NCBI GenBank assembly: GCA_903819975.1
Contig: CAIJFI010000010.1
Coordinates: 1-64,000 of the forward strand
Reading direction: 5' to 3'
DNA from: an uncultured Bacteroidota bacterium
GTDB taxonomy: Bacteria; Bacteroidota; Bacteroidia; Chitinophagales; Chitinophagaceae
Length of the DNA: 64,000 bases
Part shown: positions 16,217 to 25,158 of the stretch, in pieces
Layout: each line of letters opens with the position of its first letter
How positions within the stretch are numbered: the stretch's first letter is position 1
Notes under the pieces: generated by a model
Told to the model about the DNA's origin: nothing
Databases searched by the model: none
The model's input: the letters and a program-made list of their open reading frames with translations, nothing else
Program-made: the position numbers and the translations under genes

Positions 16217-17179
16217 ATGGTACTTATATACATTGACCAAGACGATCAAGAAATAAAAAAAGCATCCTATGAAGCAATATCATACGGAGCAGCTTTAGCA
16301 AAACAATTAGGCACAAGTGCAGAAGCATTATTATTAGGCACTGTAAAAGACAATATTGCAGATTTAGGAAAATACGGTGCAAGCAAAGTGCATCAGGTAA
16401 ACAATATTGCATTAAATAGTTTTGATGCAAGGGTAAATGCCAATGTTATTGCTGAAGCAGCAAAAGCTTTAGGTGCAAGTGTTGTAATTTTTGCACACAA
16501 TGTAAACGGTAAAGCGATTGCTCCGGCGGTTTCTGTTAAATTAGGTGCAGGCATTGTTACTGGTGCATGTGCATTACCAAAAACTGACGTTGGATTTGTA
16601 GTAACTAAAACTGTATTTTCAGGCAAAGCATTTGCCTCAATACAAATTGACACTCCTGTTAAAGTTATTTCCATTAATCAAAATAGCTTTGGTATTGAAG
16701 TTGGTGATGGCAGTGCAACTGTCGCAAATTTAGATGTTGCAGTACCTACAAGTAGTATTAAAATAACTTCGGTAGATAAAATACAAGGCGAGGTTCCATT
16801 AACTGAAGCAAGCTTAGTTGTTAGTGGTGGTCGAGGATTAAAAGGACCTGAAAACTGGGGAATCCTTTTAGACCTAGCAAAAGCATTGGGTGCATCTACA
16901 GCATGTAGCCGTCCTGTATCTGATTCTGATTGGAGGCCACATCATGAACACGTTGGTCAAACGGGCTTGCAAATTGCTCCTAATTTATATATAGCCATAG
17001 GTATTTCGGGCGCTATTCAGCATTTAGCTGGGGTAAACCGAAGCAAAACCATTGTAGTAATAAATAAGGACCCTGAAGCCCCATTCTTTAAGGCCGCTGA
17101 TTATGGGGTTGTAGGAGATGCATTTGAAGTAGTTCCTGCTTTAACCGCAGCAATTTTAAAATCTAAGGGTGGCGCTTAA
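16217..17179 (+). CDS. etfA: Electron transfer flavoprotein alpha subunit
   Basis: A 320-residue ETF alpha subunit with FAD-binding C-terminal domain. The signature region runs SGGRGLKGPENWGILLDLA, then ASTACSRPVSDSDW, HVGQTG, AIGISGAIQHLAG and INKDPEAPFFKAADYGVVGD. It forms a heterodimer with EtfB. It lies in an operon-like row etfB-etfA-bifunctional nuclease-ispE with gaps of 40, 30 and 9 bases. Confidence 0.96.
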   Translation: MVLIYIDQDDQEIKKASYEAISYGAALAKQLGTSAEALLLGTVKDNIADLGKYGASKVHQVNNIALNSFDARVNANVIAEAAKALGASVVIFAHNVNGKAIAPAVSVKLGAGIVTGACALPKTDVGFVVTKTVFSGKAFASIQIDTPVKVISINQNSFGIEVGDGSATVANLDVAVPTSSIKITSVDKIQGEVPLTEASLVVSGGRGLKGPENWGILLDLAKALGASTACSRPVSDSDWRPHHEHVGQTGLQIAPNLYIAIGISGAIQHLAGVNRSKTIVVINKDPEAPFFKAADYGVVGDAFEVVPALTAAILKSKGGA

Positions 17180-17209
17180 CAAATTTATATTTAAATTTGA
17201 ACCCATAAA

Positions 17210-17815
17210 GTGTCTATGCAAAAGATTGAATTAGAAATAGTAGCCTTATCTCACAGCATTACCCAGTCTAACTCTTATGCAGTTATATTAGGTGAAGTAA
17301 ATGGCTTGCGTAGACTTCCCATTGTTATTGGTGGATTTGAGGCACAGGCAATTGCAGTTGCATTAGAAAACATGCATCCTTCTCGCCCACTCACACATGA
17401 CTTAATGAAAAACTTTATGACCTCTTTTGATATTCAATTACAAGAGGTATATATATGTGATTTACAAGAAGGGATATTTTATTCAAAACTAGTTTGTTTT
17501 ACAGCTAACGATACAATGGAAATTGATAGCAGAACAAGTGATGCATTAGCTTTAGCAGTTCGTTTTGGTTGTCCAATTTATGTTTACTCGCATATTTTAG
17601 AACAAGCTGGTTTAGAGAATGAAGCAGGTGAAAAAACAAATTCATCTACTCCATCACCAATTGTAAGCAACCCTAATACTGGAAACAGTTTGGCCAATAT
17701 GTCCCTGTCTGAATTAAACGAATTGTTAAATGAAGTTTTAGAACAAGAAGACTATATGCGCGCCATTGATATAAGAGATGAGATTACAAAACGTAATGAG
17801 CAAAAGAAATCTTAA
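17210..17815 (+). CDS. Bifunctional nuclease (DUF151) domain protein with UvrB/UvrC motif
   Basis: A 201-residue protein. Residues about 1-135 form a bifunctional nuclease (BFN, DUF151) domain: VILGEVNGLRRLPIVIGGFE, then DSRTSDALALAVRFGCPIYV. After a Ser/Asn-rich linker, residues about 165-198 form a UvrB/UvrC-type helical hairpin (LNELLNEVLEQEDYMRAIDI). The nuclease activity of the family is known mainly from plant and a few bacterial members; here it is inferred. The fusion of the two modules recurs in Bacteroidetes. It lies between etfA and ispE. Confidence 0.9.
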   Translation: MSMQKIELEIVALSHSITQSNSYAVILGEVNGLRRLPIVIGGFEAQAIAVALENMHPSRPLTHDLMKNFMTSFDIQLQEVYICDLQEGIFYSKLVCFTANDTMEIDSRTSDALALAVRFGCPIYVYSHILEQAGLENEAGEKTNSSTPSPIVSNPNTGNSLANMSLSELNELLNEVLEQEDYMRAIDIRDEITKRNEQKKS

Positions 17816-17824
17816 CTCATAAAT

Positions 17825-18646
17825 ATGATTGCGTTTCCCAATTGTAAAATAAATTTAGGCTTATCCATTGTTGCAAAACGCACAGATGGTTATCACGAAT
17901 TAGAAACAATTTTTTATCCAGTTGCATTACAGGACATGGTGGAAATGGTACACAGCGATGACGCCTCAACTCCTATCCAATTTTCACACACAGGGTTACC
18001 TATTCCTGGAGACGAAGCAAATAATCTTTGTATAAAAGCTTATCATTTACTGAAAAAAGATTTTCCAAATATACCATCAGTAAAAATGCATTTACACAAG
18101 CATATTCCTATGGGAGCTGGTCTGGGCGGAGGTTCTAGCGATGGTACCGCAGTATTAAAAATATTAAATGAACTATTTAATTTAGGCTTAAACAACAATC
18201 AATTAGTTGACTACTCGGCACAACTTGGAAGTGATTGCGCATTTTTTGTTTATGATAAAGCATGTCATGCAACAGGACGTGGCGAAATTTTACACCCCTT
18301 TGAATGTGACTTAACTAAATATCAAATTGCATTAATTCATCCTGGAATACATATTTCAACTGCATGGGCGTTTAATCAATTAACACCTCATATTAAAGAA
18401 AAGTCATTGGCTCAAATTGTTGCACAACCTATTGAAACTTGGAAGAACGAATTAATAAATGACTTTGAAACTCCAATAATTAATGCACATCCAATAATTG
18501 GAGACATTAAAAATACGTTGTATAAAAATGGTGCCATTTATGCAAGCATGAGTGGATCGGGCAGTTCCCTATTTGGCATTTTCCCAAAGACACAGCAAAT
18601 CACTTCTCAATTATTTGATACGCAGTTTAGAGTAGACTTGGTTTAA
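17825..18646 (+). CDS. ispE: 4-diphosphocytidyl-2-C-methyl-D-erythritol kinase
   Basis: A 273-residue GHMP kinase that phosphorylates CDP-methylerythritol in the MEP isoprenoid pathway. It starts MIAFPNCKINLGLSIVAKR, with the catalytic Lys region, RTDGYHELETIFYPV, the GHMP glycine motif PMGAGLGGGSSDGTAVL (about residues 96-112), acidic segment LGSDCAFF, and C-terminal SMSGSGSSLFGIF. It starts 9 bases after the preceding gene, so it is translated from the same message. Confidence 0.96.
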   Translation: MIAFPNCKINLGLSIVAKRTDGYHELETIFYPVALQDMVEMVHSDDASTPIQFSHTGLPIPGDEANNLCIKAYHLLKKDFPNIPSVKMHLHKHIPMGAGLGGGSSDGTAVLKILNELFNLGLNNNQLVDYSAQLGSDCAFFVYDKACHATGRGEILHPFECDLTKYQIALIHPGIHISTAWAFNQLTPHIKEKSLAQIVAQPIETWKNELINDFETPIINAHPIIGDIKNTLYKNGAIYASMSGSGSSLFGIFPKTQQITSQLFDTQFRVDLV

Positions 18647-18833
18647 TCTTATCAAATTTGACGTAAATGCGAACGTTCGTTATTTGAAATTATCTAACGA
18701 AAACGTTGCCATATTGATAACTATCAAATGGTTAGTAAATTTATTGCAAACCTACTATCAAAAATGCCTGTTTTTTCGTAATTTTCCACAGATCGTTTGC
18801 CTACGAATATATCCTTTAATTAATTGATGAAGT
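18647..18833. other. Intergenic region before gltB with short palindromes
   Basis: The 187 bases hold CGAACGTTCG (a 10-base palindrome near 18670) and TTGATA-AC-TATCAA (near 18714-18727), which could be operator sites for gltB control. I find no exact TAnnTTTG box, no hairpin with T run and no leader peptide enriched in Gln or Glu. Confidence 0.3.
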
Positions 18834-21800
18834 ATGATGGAAAATCAGCAATTGGGATTGTATGATCCTGCTTTTGAACATGACGCCTGTGGTATTGGAT
18901 TTGTTGCCAATATAAAAGGAATTAAATCTCACCAAAATGTGGGAGACGCACTAACTATTTTAGAAAACATGGAACACCGTGGAGCAAGCGGTAGTGAAGT
19001 GAATACCGGTGACGGTGCTGGTATTATGATTCAAATTCCACACGAATTTTTCTTTGACGAACTTTTACATAAAGGAATGCACTTACCTGATGCTGGTGAG
19101 TATGGCGTGGGCTTTATATTTTTCCCAACCGAAAAAGGAATTGCAGAAGAATGCAAAGAGATATTTGAACGTGCTGCCGAAAAATTAAATATTGAAATAA
19201 TTGGTTACAGAAAAGTTCCTGTAACTAGAGATACTATAGGGCCTACTGCATTATCAGTGGAGCCTATCATGGAGCAAGTATTTGTTAAAAAGCCTGACCA
19301 TGTAAAAGATGCAGAAGATTTTGAACGCAAGTTGTTTATTTTAAAAAATTACGCTTCTCATACCATCAACAATAGCATAAAGAAAGACGCGATTGGATTT
19401 TATATGACTTCTCTTTCTCAAAATGTAATTGTTTACAAAGGACAATTAACAAGTCATCAGGTGCGTGAATATTTCCCTGACTTAAGTGACAAAAGAGTTG
19501 TGTCTGCATTTGGATTAGTGCACTCTCGTTTTGCCACCAACACATTCCCTTCATGGAAATTAGCGCAACCATTCCGTTACATTGCACACAATGGTGAGAT
19601 TAATACTTTACAAGGCAATTTAAACTGGTTACGTTCTAATGAATCAAGTTTCTTCTCTCCTTTTTTTAGCAAGGAAGAATTAGATATGATTTTACCTGTA
19701 GTAACATCTGGTCAATCGGATAGTGCTTGTTTAGATAATGTGATTGAACTATTAACATTAAGCGGACGAAGCTTACCTCATGTAATGATGATGCTCATTC
19801 CAGAAGCATGGGATGGCAATGAATTAATGGACCCTATAAAAAAAGCATTCTACGAATACCATGCAGCAATTATGGAACCATGGGATGGCCCTGCATCAAT
19901 CTCATTTACGAATGGTAAAATGATTGGCGCAACATTAGACAGAAACGGTTTACGTCCATCAAGATATTGTGTTACAAATGACGACCGTGTTATAATGGCA
20001 TCAGAAACGGGCGCATTACCTGTAGACCAATCTACCGTGATAGAGAAAGGCCGTTTACAACCTGGCAAAATGTTTGTAGTAGACATGGAAGCAGGACGTA
20101 TTATTAGCGACACCGAATTAAAAGAAAAAATTTGTAGCCAACAACCTTATGGCGATTGGTTAAATAAATATAAAATTCGTTTAGAAGAATTACCAGAACC
20201 AAGAATTTCATTTACGCATTTAGAGCATGATCAAATCTTTAAATATCAAAAAGCATTTGGTTATAGTAAAGAAGATTTAGAACAAATTATTATACCAATG
20301 GCCTTGGATGGCAAAGAGCCTATTGGATCTATGGGAACCGACACGCCACTTGCTGTATTGAGTGATCAACCTCAACATATTACTAGTTACTTTAAGCAAT
20401 TATTTGCACAGGTAACCAACCCTCCTATTGATCCTATTAGAGAGCGTATGGTAATGTCATTAGCAACATTTGTAGGTAGCCAAGGAAGTTTATTAATTGA
20501 GGACCCAATGGCTAGTCATTGTGTTGCATTAAAGCATCCTATTTTAAGCAATCACGAATTAGAAAAAATTAGAAGTATCGATACAGGCGTTTTCCAAGCA
20601 AAAACTTTACAATGCTATTTTAGAGCAGACGGAAAAGAAGGCTCATTAAAAAGAGGTTTGGATCGTTTATGTCGTTATGCAGTTGACTCGGTAGAAGATG
20701 GTTTTGAAGTATTGGTCTTAACCGATCGTTCCATTGATTCTGAGCACGCAGCAATTCCTTCATTATTAGCATGCTCTACAGTACACCACCACTTAATTAA
20801 AAAAGGATTAAGAGGAAAGGTGGGGATTATTGTTGAAGCAGGAGATGTATGGGAAGTGCACCACTATGCATGTTTAATTGGATTTGGTGCAACAGCAATT
20901 AATCCATACTTGGCATTATCTAGTATTCGCGACATGAAGTTGACGGAACATATTAAAACAGATTTGGATCATCTATACTTAAAGAAAAATTATATCAAAG
21001 CTGTGAATGAAGGATTGTATAAAGTATTCTCAAAAATGGGAATCTCTACTTTACAATCATATCAAGGCGCACAGATTTTTGAAATCATTGGTATTAATAA
21101 GGAAGTTGTTAATCGTCATTTTACCGGAGCTACATCACGTATCGAAGGAATGGGATTAGATGAAATTGCAAGAGAAATTTTAGCAAAACACAATATTGCA
21201 TTTCCTAAAAAAACAGCAGATATAGATCGTTTACCTGTAGGAGGGATTTATCAATGGAAACGCCGAGGTGAAGCGCACTTATTTAATCCGCAAACTATTC
21301 ATGCATTACAACATGCAACTAGCGCGGGCGACTATGCTAGTTTTAAAAAATATTCAAAGTTGGTAAATGACCAAGCCGATAAAGCTTGTACATTAAGAAG
21401 TCTTTTTGATTTCAAACCAACAAGACCTTCTATTTCAATTGATGAAGTAGAACCAGCCTCTTCTATTTACAAACGTTTTGCAACAGGTGCAATGTCCTTT
21501 GGATCAATTTCATGGGAAGCACACACTACCCTTGCAATTGCAATGAATCGTTTAGGTGGCAAGAGTAATACCGGTGAAGGTGGAGAGGATCCAATTCGTT
21601 TTGTAAAAATGGAGAATGGAGATTCTATGCGCAGTGCTATTAAACAGGTAGCAAGTGCACGCTTTGGTGTAACAAGTGAATACTTAACCGAAGCAGATGA
21701 GATTCAAATTAAAATGGCACAGGGTGCAAAACCAGGAGAAGGTGGACAATTACCTGGAGATAAAGTAGACGAATGGATTGGAAGAACAAGACACTCAACG

Positions 21801-23357
21801 CCAGGCGTTGGATTAATTTCTCCTCCTCCACATCATGATATTTATTCTATTGAAGATTTATCACAATTAATTTTCGATTTAAAAAATGCAAACCGTGCTG
21901 CACGTATCAATGTTAAATTGGTATCTAAGGCAGGGGTTGGAACCATTGCTGCTGGTGTTACTAAAGCAAAAGCTGATGTTGTATTAATCGCAGGTTTTGA
22001 CGGAGGTACTGGAGCATCTCCATTAAGTTCTATTAAACATACAGGTTTGCCATGGGAGTTAGGTTTAGCCGAAACACATCAAACCTTGGTAAAAAATAAA
22101 TTAAGATCACGTGTTGTGGTGCAAGCCGACGGTCAAATGAAAACCGGACGTGACATAGCCATTGCTGCATTATTAGGTGCTGAAGAATGGGGTGTGGCTA
22201 CCGCTGCATTGGTAGTAGAAGGATGTATTATGATGCGTAAGTGTCATATGAATACTTGTCCTGTTGGTGTGGCAACGCAGGATCCTGAATTACGTAAACG
22301 TTTTAAAGGCGATCCAGCGCATGTTGTTAAATTCTTTGAGTTTATCACCGAAGAATTACGTGAGATCATGGCCGAGCTTGGATTTAGAACAGTGAATGAA
22401 ATGGTAGGTCAAGCGGATGCATTAAGAATGCGTGATAATATCAATCACTGGAAATATAAGAACTTAGACTTAAGTGCAGTATTGTATCGCGAACCAGCTG
22501 ATGAAAGTGTTGGATTGTATCAAACTGAAATTCAAGACCAAGGATTAGCCGAAGTTTTAGATTGGAAATTATTAGCAGCTGCACAACCTGCTATTTTAAA
22601 GGAAGAAAAAATTACAGCAAGCTTTGATATAAAAAATACCGATCGAACTGTTGGAACTATTGTATCAAATGAAATTACTAAAGTGTATAAAGCTGCTGGT
22701 TTACCAGAAGATACAATACACTTTAAATTCACTGGTACAGCAGGACAAAGCTTTGGCGCATTTAATACAGTTGGTGTAACATTAGAATTAGAAGGTGATG
22801 CGAATGACTATTTTGGAAAAGGTTTAAGTGGTGCACAATTAATTGTATATCCAGACAAAAATGCATCATTCGTTCCTGAAAATAATATCTTAATTGGCAA
22901 CGTGGCATTTTACGGAGCAACAAGTGGAACTGCATATATCCGTGGAAAAGCTGGAGAACGTTTTGCAGTTAGAAACTCAGGCGCATCGGTAGTTGTAGAA
23001 GGTATTGGTGACCACGGTTGTGAATACATGACAGGTGGACTTGCTGTTATCTTAGGCCCTACTGGCAGAAACTTTGCTGCAGGAATGAGCGGCGGTATTG
23101 CTTATGTATACAATGTTCAAAATGATTTTGAAAGTTTATGTAATAAGGAAATGGTAGACTTAGACCCAGTGGGTACTGAAGATATTCCAGAATTACAAAA
23201 AATGATTCAAGCGCATTTTGATAAAACTGGAAGTAGTGTTGCTAAATTTATTTTAAGCGACTTGGACAATCAGTTAAAACATTTTATCAAAGTATTTCCT
23301 CGTGATTACAAAAAAGTTTTACAAACACGTAAAGCAGCTGCAAGCGCAGGGAAATAA
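18834..23357 (+). CDS. gltB: Glutamate synthase large (alpha) subunit
   Basis: A 1507-residue NADPH-type glutamate synthase large chain. The N-terminal class-II glutamine amidotransferase starts at Cys19 (HDACGIGF), so the short propeptide before it should be removed. The central and FMN-binding synthase domains follow, with KPGEGGQLPGDKV, the FMN-site region and the 3Fe-4S cluster cysteines Cys1131, Cys1137 and Cys1142 (CIMMRKCHMNTC), then a C-terminal beta-helix (GXGXG) domain. It makes two glutamates from glutamine and 2-oxoglutarate. The gltD gene follows after 40 bases. Either of two adjacent ATG codons could start it. Confidence 0.97.
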   Translation: MMENQQLGLYDPAFEHDACGIGFVANIKGIKSHQNVGDALTILENMEHRGASGSEVNTGDGAGIMIQIPHEFFFDELLHKGMHLPDAGEYGVGFIFFPTEKGIAEECKEIFERAAEKLNIEIIGYRKVPVTRDTIGPTALSVEPIMEQVFVKKPDHVKDAEDFERKLFILKNYASHTINNSIKKDAIGFYMTSLSQNVIVYKGQLTSHQVREYFPDLSDKRVVSAFGLVHSRFATNTFPSWKLAQPFRYIAHNGEINTLQGNLNWLRSNESSFFSPFFSKEELDMILPVVTSGQSDSACLDNVIELLTLSGRSLPHVMMMLIPEAWDGNELMDPIKKAFYEYHAAIMEPWDGPASISFTNGKMIGATLDRNGLRPSRYCVTNDDRVIMASETGALPVDQSTVIEKGRLQPGKMFVVDMEAGRIISDTELKEKICSQQPYGDWLNKYKIRLEELPEPRISFTHLEHDQIFKYQKAFGYSKEDLEQIIIPMALDGKEPIGSMGTDTPLAVLSDQPQHITSYFKQLFAQVTNPPIDPIRERMVMSLATFVGSQGSLLIEDPMASHCVALKHPILSNHELEKIRSIDTGVFQAKTLQCYFRADGKEGSLKRGLDRLCRYAVDSVEDGFEVLVLTDRSIDSEHAAIPSLLACSTVHHHLIKKGLRGKVGIIVEAGDVWEVHHYACLIGFGATAINPYLALSSIRDMKLTEHIKTDLDHLYLKKNYIKAVNEGLYKVFSKMGISTLQSYQGAQIFEIIGINKEVVNRHFTGATSRIEGMGLDEIAREILAKHNIAFPKKTADIDRLPVGGIYQWKRRGEAHLFNPQTIHALQHATSAGDYASFKKYSKLVNDQADKACTLRSLFDFKPTRPSISIDEVEPASSIYKRFATGAMSFGSISWEAHTTLAIAMNRLGGKSNTGEGGEDPIRFVKMENGDSMRSAIKQVASARFGVTSEYLTEADEIQIKMAQGAKPGEGGQLPGDKVDEWIGRTRHSTPGVGLISPPPHHDIYSIEDLSQLIFDLKNANRAARINVKLVSKAGVGTIAAGVTKAKADVVLIAGFDGGTGASPLSSIKHTGLPWELGLAETHQTLVKNKLRSRVVVQADGQMKTGRDIAIAALLGAEEWGVATAALVVEGCIMMRKCHMNTCPVGVATQDPELRKRFKGDPAHVVKFFEFITEELREIMAELGFRTVNEMVGQADALRMRDNINHWKYKNLDLSAVLYREPADESVGLYQTEIQDQGLAEVLDWKLLAAAQPAILKEEKITASFDIKNTDRTVGTIVSNEITKVYKAAGLPEDTIHFKFTGTAGQSFGAFNTVGVTLELEGDANDYFGKGLSGAQLIVYPDKNASFVPENNILIGNVAFYGATSGTAYIRGKAGERFAVRNSGASVVVEGIGDHGCEYMTGGLAVILGPTGRNFAAGMSGGIAYVYNVQNDFESLCNKEMVDLDPVGTEDIPELQKMIQAHFDKTGSSVAKFILSDLDNQLKHFIKVFPRDYKKVLQTRKAAASAGK

Positions 23358-23397
23358 TAATATAATTTAATTCTACTCACTTTTTGAAAGAATAGAT

Positions 23398-24873
23398 ATG
23401 GGAAAGCCAACTGGATTTAAAGAATTTACAAGAGAACTACCGAGCAAATTACCGGTAGATCAAAGAAAGAAAAATTATAAAGAATTCGTTTCTTTATTAC
23501 CAGAACAAAAACTAAACGAGCAATCGGCACGTTGCATGAACTGCGGTGTACCCTTTTGCCATAGTGGTTGTCCTTTAGGTAATATTATTCCTGAATTTAA
23601 CGATGCAGTTTATCATAAGGAATGGAAAGATGCTTATGAAATATTAATTTCAACTAATAATTTCCCAGAGTTTACTGGACGTATATGTCCAGCACCTTGC
23701 GAAAGTGCATGTGTATTAGGTATTAATCAACCTGCGGTTACTATTGAAGAAATTGAAAAACATATTATTGAAATCGCATTTGAGAAAGGATTTGTAAAAC
23801 CGCGCAAGCCAAATACAAGGTCAGGATTTAAAGTAGCTGTAATTGGCTCTGGCCCTTCGGGATTAGCAGCTGCCGCACAATTAAATTATGCAGGTCATGA
23901 AGTTACTGTGTTTGAAAGAGATCCAAAACCAGGTGGGTTATTAAGATTTGGTATACCTGATTTTAAATTAGAAAAGACAGTTGTAGAAAGACGTATAGCA
24001 GTATTAGAAGAAGAAGGCATTGTTTTTAAATGCAATGCAAATGTGGGTGTGAATGTTCGTGTAAATGATATTATGCGTGACTTTAATGCCGTTGTCTTAG
24101 CAGGAGGCTCTACAATACCAAGAGACTTACCAGTGCCAGGTCGCGAATTAAAAGGGGTACACTATGCAATGGAGTTTTTAAAACAACAAAACAAGAGAGT
24201 AAGTAACTTACCAATAGAAGAAGCTGAGTTATTAGCTACCAATAAAAATGTAGTTGTAATAGGTGGTGGTGATACAGGAAGTGACTGCGTAGGTACATCT
24301 AATAGACATGGTGCGAAATCGGTAACTCAATTTGAGTTATTGCCTAAGCCTCCTGAAACAAGAGCGCCTTATATGCCATGGCCTACCTACCCTATGCTTT
24401 TAAAAACAACTACGTCACACGAAGAAGGTGCAACAAGAATTTGGGAAGTAGCTACTAAAGCATTTATTGGGGACGAAAACGGCAACCTAAAAGCCTTACA
24501 AATTGTAGATTTAGAATGGACAAGTTCGGCCGATGGTCGTCCTGCTAAATTCACCGAGAAAGAAGGTAGCCTTCGTGAAATTCCTTGTGAATTAGCATTG
24601 CTTGCAATGGGATTCCTTCATCCTCAACCAACTGGTATGTTGGATGAATTAGGAATTGAATTAGATGAAAGAGGAAATGTAAAAGCAACAGAAGCTGCTT
24701 TTCAAACTAATATAGCTAAAGTATTTACTGCAGGTGATATGCGCCGTGGACAGTCATTAGTGGTTTGGGCAATTAGCGAAGGAAGAGAATGTGCCCGTAA
24801 AGTTGACATCTTCTTAACTGGTTCTACCTTACTTGAATCAAAAGATGCTAGCTTATTAGCTTCATCTATATAA
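23398..24873 (+). CDS. gltD: Glutamate synthase small (beta) subunit
   Basis: A 491-residue flavoprotein that feeds NADPH electrons to GltB. The N-terminal 4Fe-4S cysteines are CMNCGVPFCHSGCPLG and GRICPAPCESAC; an FAD-binding motif IGSGPSGLAAA lies near residues 149-159 and an NADPH motif VVIGGGDTGSDC near 284-295. C-terminal AGDMRRGQSLVVWAI is the second FAD motif. It ends before a strong terminator, so gltB-gltD form one transcript. Confidence 0.97.
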   Translation: MGKPTGFKEFTRELPSKLPVDQRKKNYKEFVSLLPEQKLNEQSARCMNCGVPFCHSGCPLGNIIPEFNDAVYHKEWKDAYEILISTNNFPEFTGRICPAPCESACVLGINQPAVTIEEIEKHIIEIAFEKGFVKPRKPNTRSGFKVAVIGSGPSGLAAAAQLNYAGHEVTVFERDPKPGGLLRFGIPDFKLEKTVVERRIAVLEEEGIVFKCNANVGVNVRVNDIMRDFNAVVLAGGSTIPRDLPVPGRELKGVHYAMEFLKQQNKRVSNLPIEEAELLATNKNVVVIGGGDTGSDCVGTSNRHGAKSVTQFELLPKPPETRAPYMPWPTYPMLLKTTTSHEEGATRIWEVATKAFIGDENGNLKALQIVDLEWTSSADGRPAKFTEKEGSLREIPCELALLAMGFLHPQPTGMLDELGIELDERGNVKATEAAFQTNIAKVFTAGDMRRGQSLVVWAISEGRECARKVDIFLTGSTLLESKDASLLASSI

Positions 24874-24915
24874 TATTTATAATATGTAGTTTTTACTATA
24901 AAACATACACTATTT

Positions 24916-24948
24916 AAGGGATCTCCATTCGAGATCCCTTATTTTTTT
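24916..24948 (+). terminator. Intrinsic terminator of gltBD
   Basis: A 10-bp perfect stem, AAGGGATCTC (24916-24925) with GAGATCCCTT (24931-24940), a 5-base loop and a run of seven T at 24942-24948. Confidence 0.92.
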
Positions 24949-24980
24949 CCACAATGTTTTAATAACTTAATTTGTAATTA

Positions 24981-25062
24981 TATTACGTAAGTGTAATAAC
25001 TTATTGACATACAGTATCTTGCGAAATATTATAATACATTATTAAATTACATAATGTATTAT
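24981..25062. promoter_or_regulatory. Operator-like inverted repeats upstream of amt
   Basis: ATAATACATTAT (25031-25042) and ATAATGTATTAT (25051-25062) are exact 12-bp inverted repeats with an 8-base spacer, ending 4 bases before the -33 box of the amt promoter. Further up, TATTAC (24981-24986) and GTAATA (24993-24998) form a smaller repeat. Their location suggests binding sites for a dimeric regulator of ammonium uptake, not yet identifiable. The region is very AT-rich, so part may be chance, but a 12-bp exact match is not expected often. Confidence 0.55.
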
Positions 25063-25066
25063 AATA

Positions 25067-25099
25067 TTTGGATTTCATATATGTATTGGACTATATTTG
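25067..25099 (+). promoter_or_regulatory. amt promoter, full Bacteroidetes consensus
   Basis: TTTG at 25067-25070 (-33 box) and TATATTTG at 25092-25099 (-7 box TAnnTTTG) are separated by 21 bases, which fits the Bacteroidetes primary sigma consensus. The start should be near 25105, giving an untranslated leader of about 54 bases. Confidence 0.75.
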
Positions 25100-25158
25100 C
25101 ATTATAAATATCATATTTGAATATTTATAATATTTATTGATCTGCTTAATTCAATTGT

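Noticed and set aside
18730..18783. 17-codon frame upstream of gltB as possible leader peptide
   Set aside because: No enrichment of Gln or Glu codons and no terminator hairpin follows.
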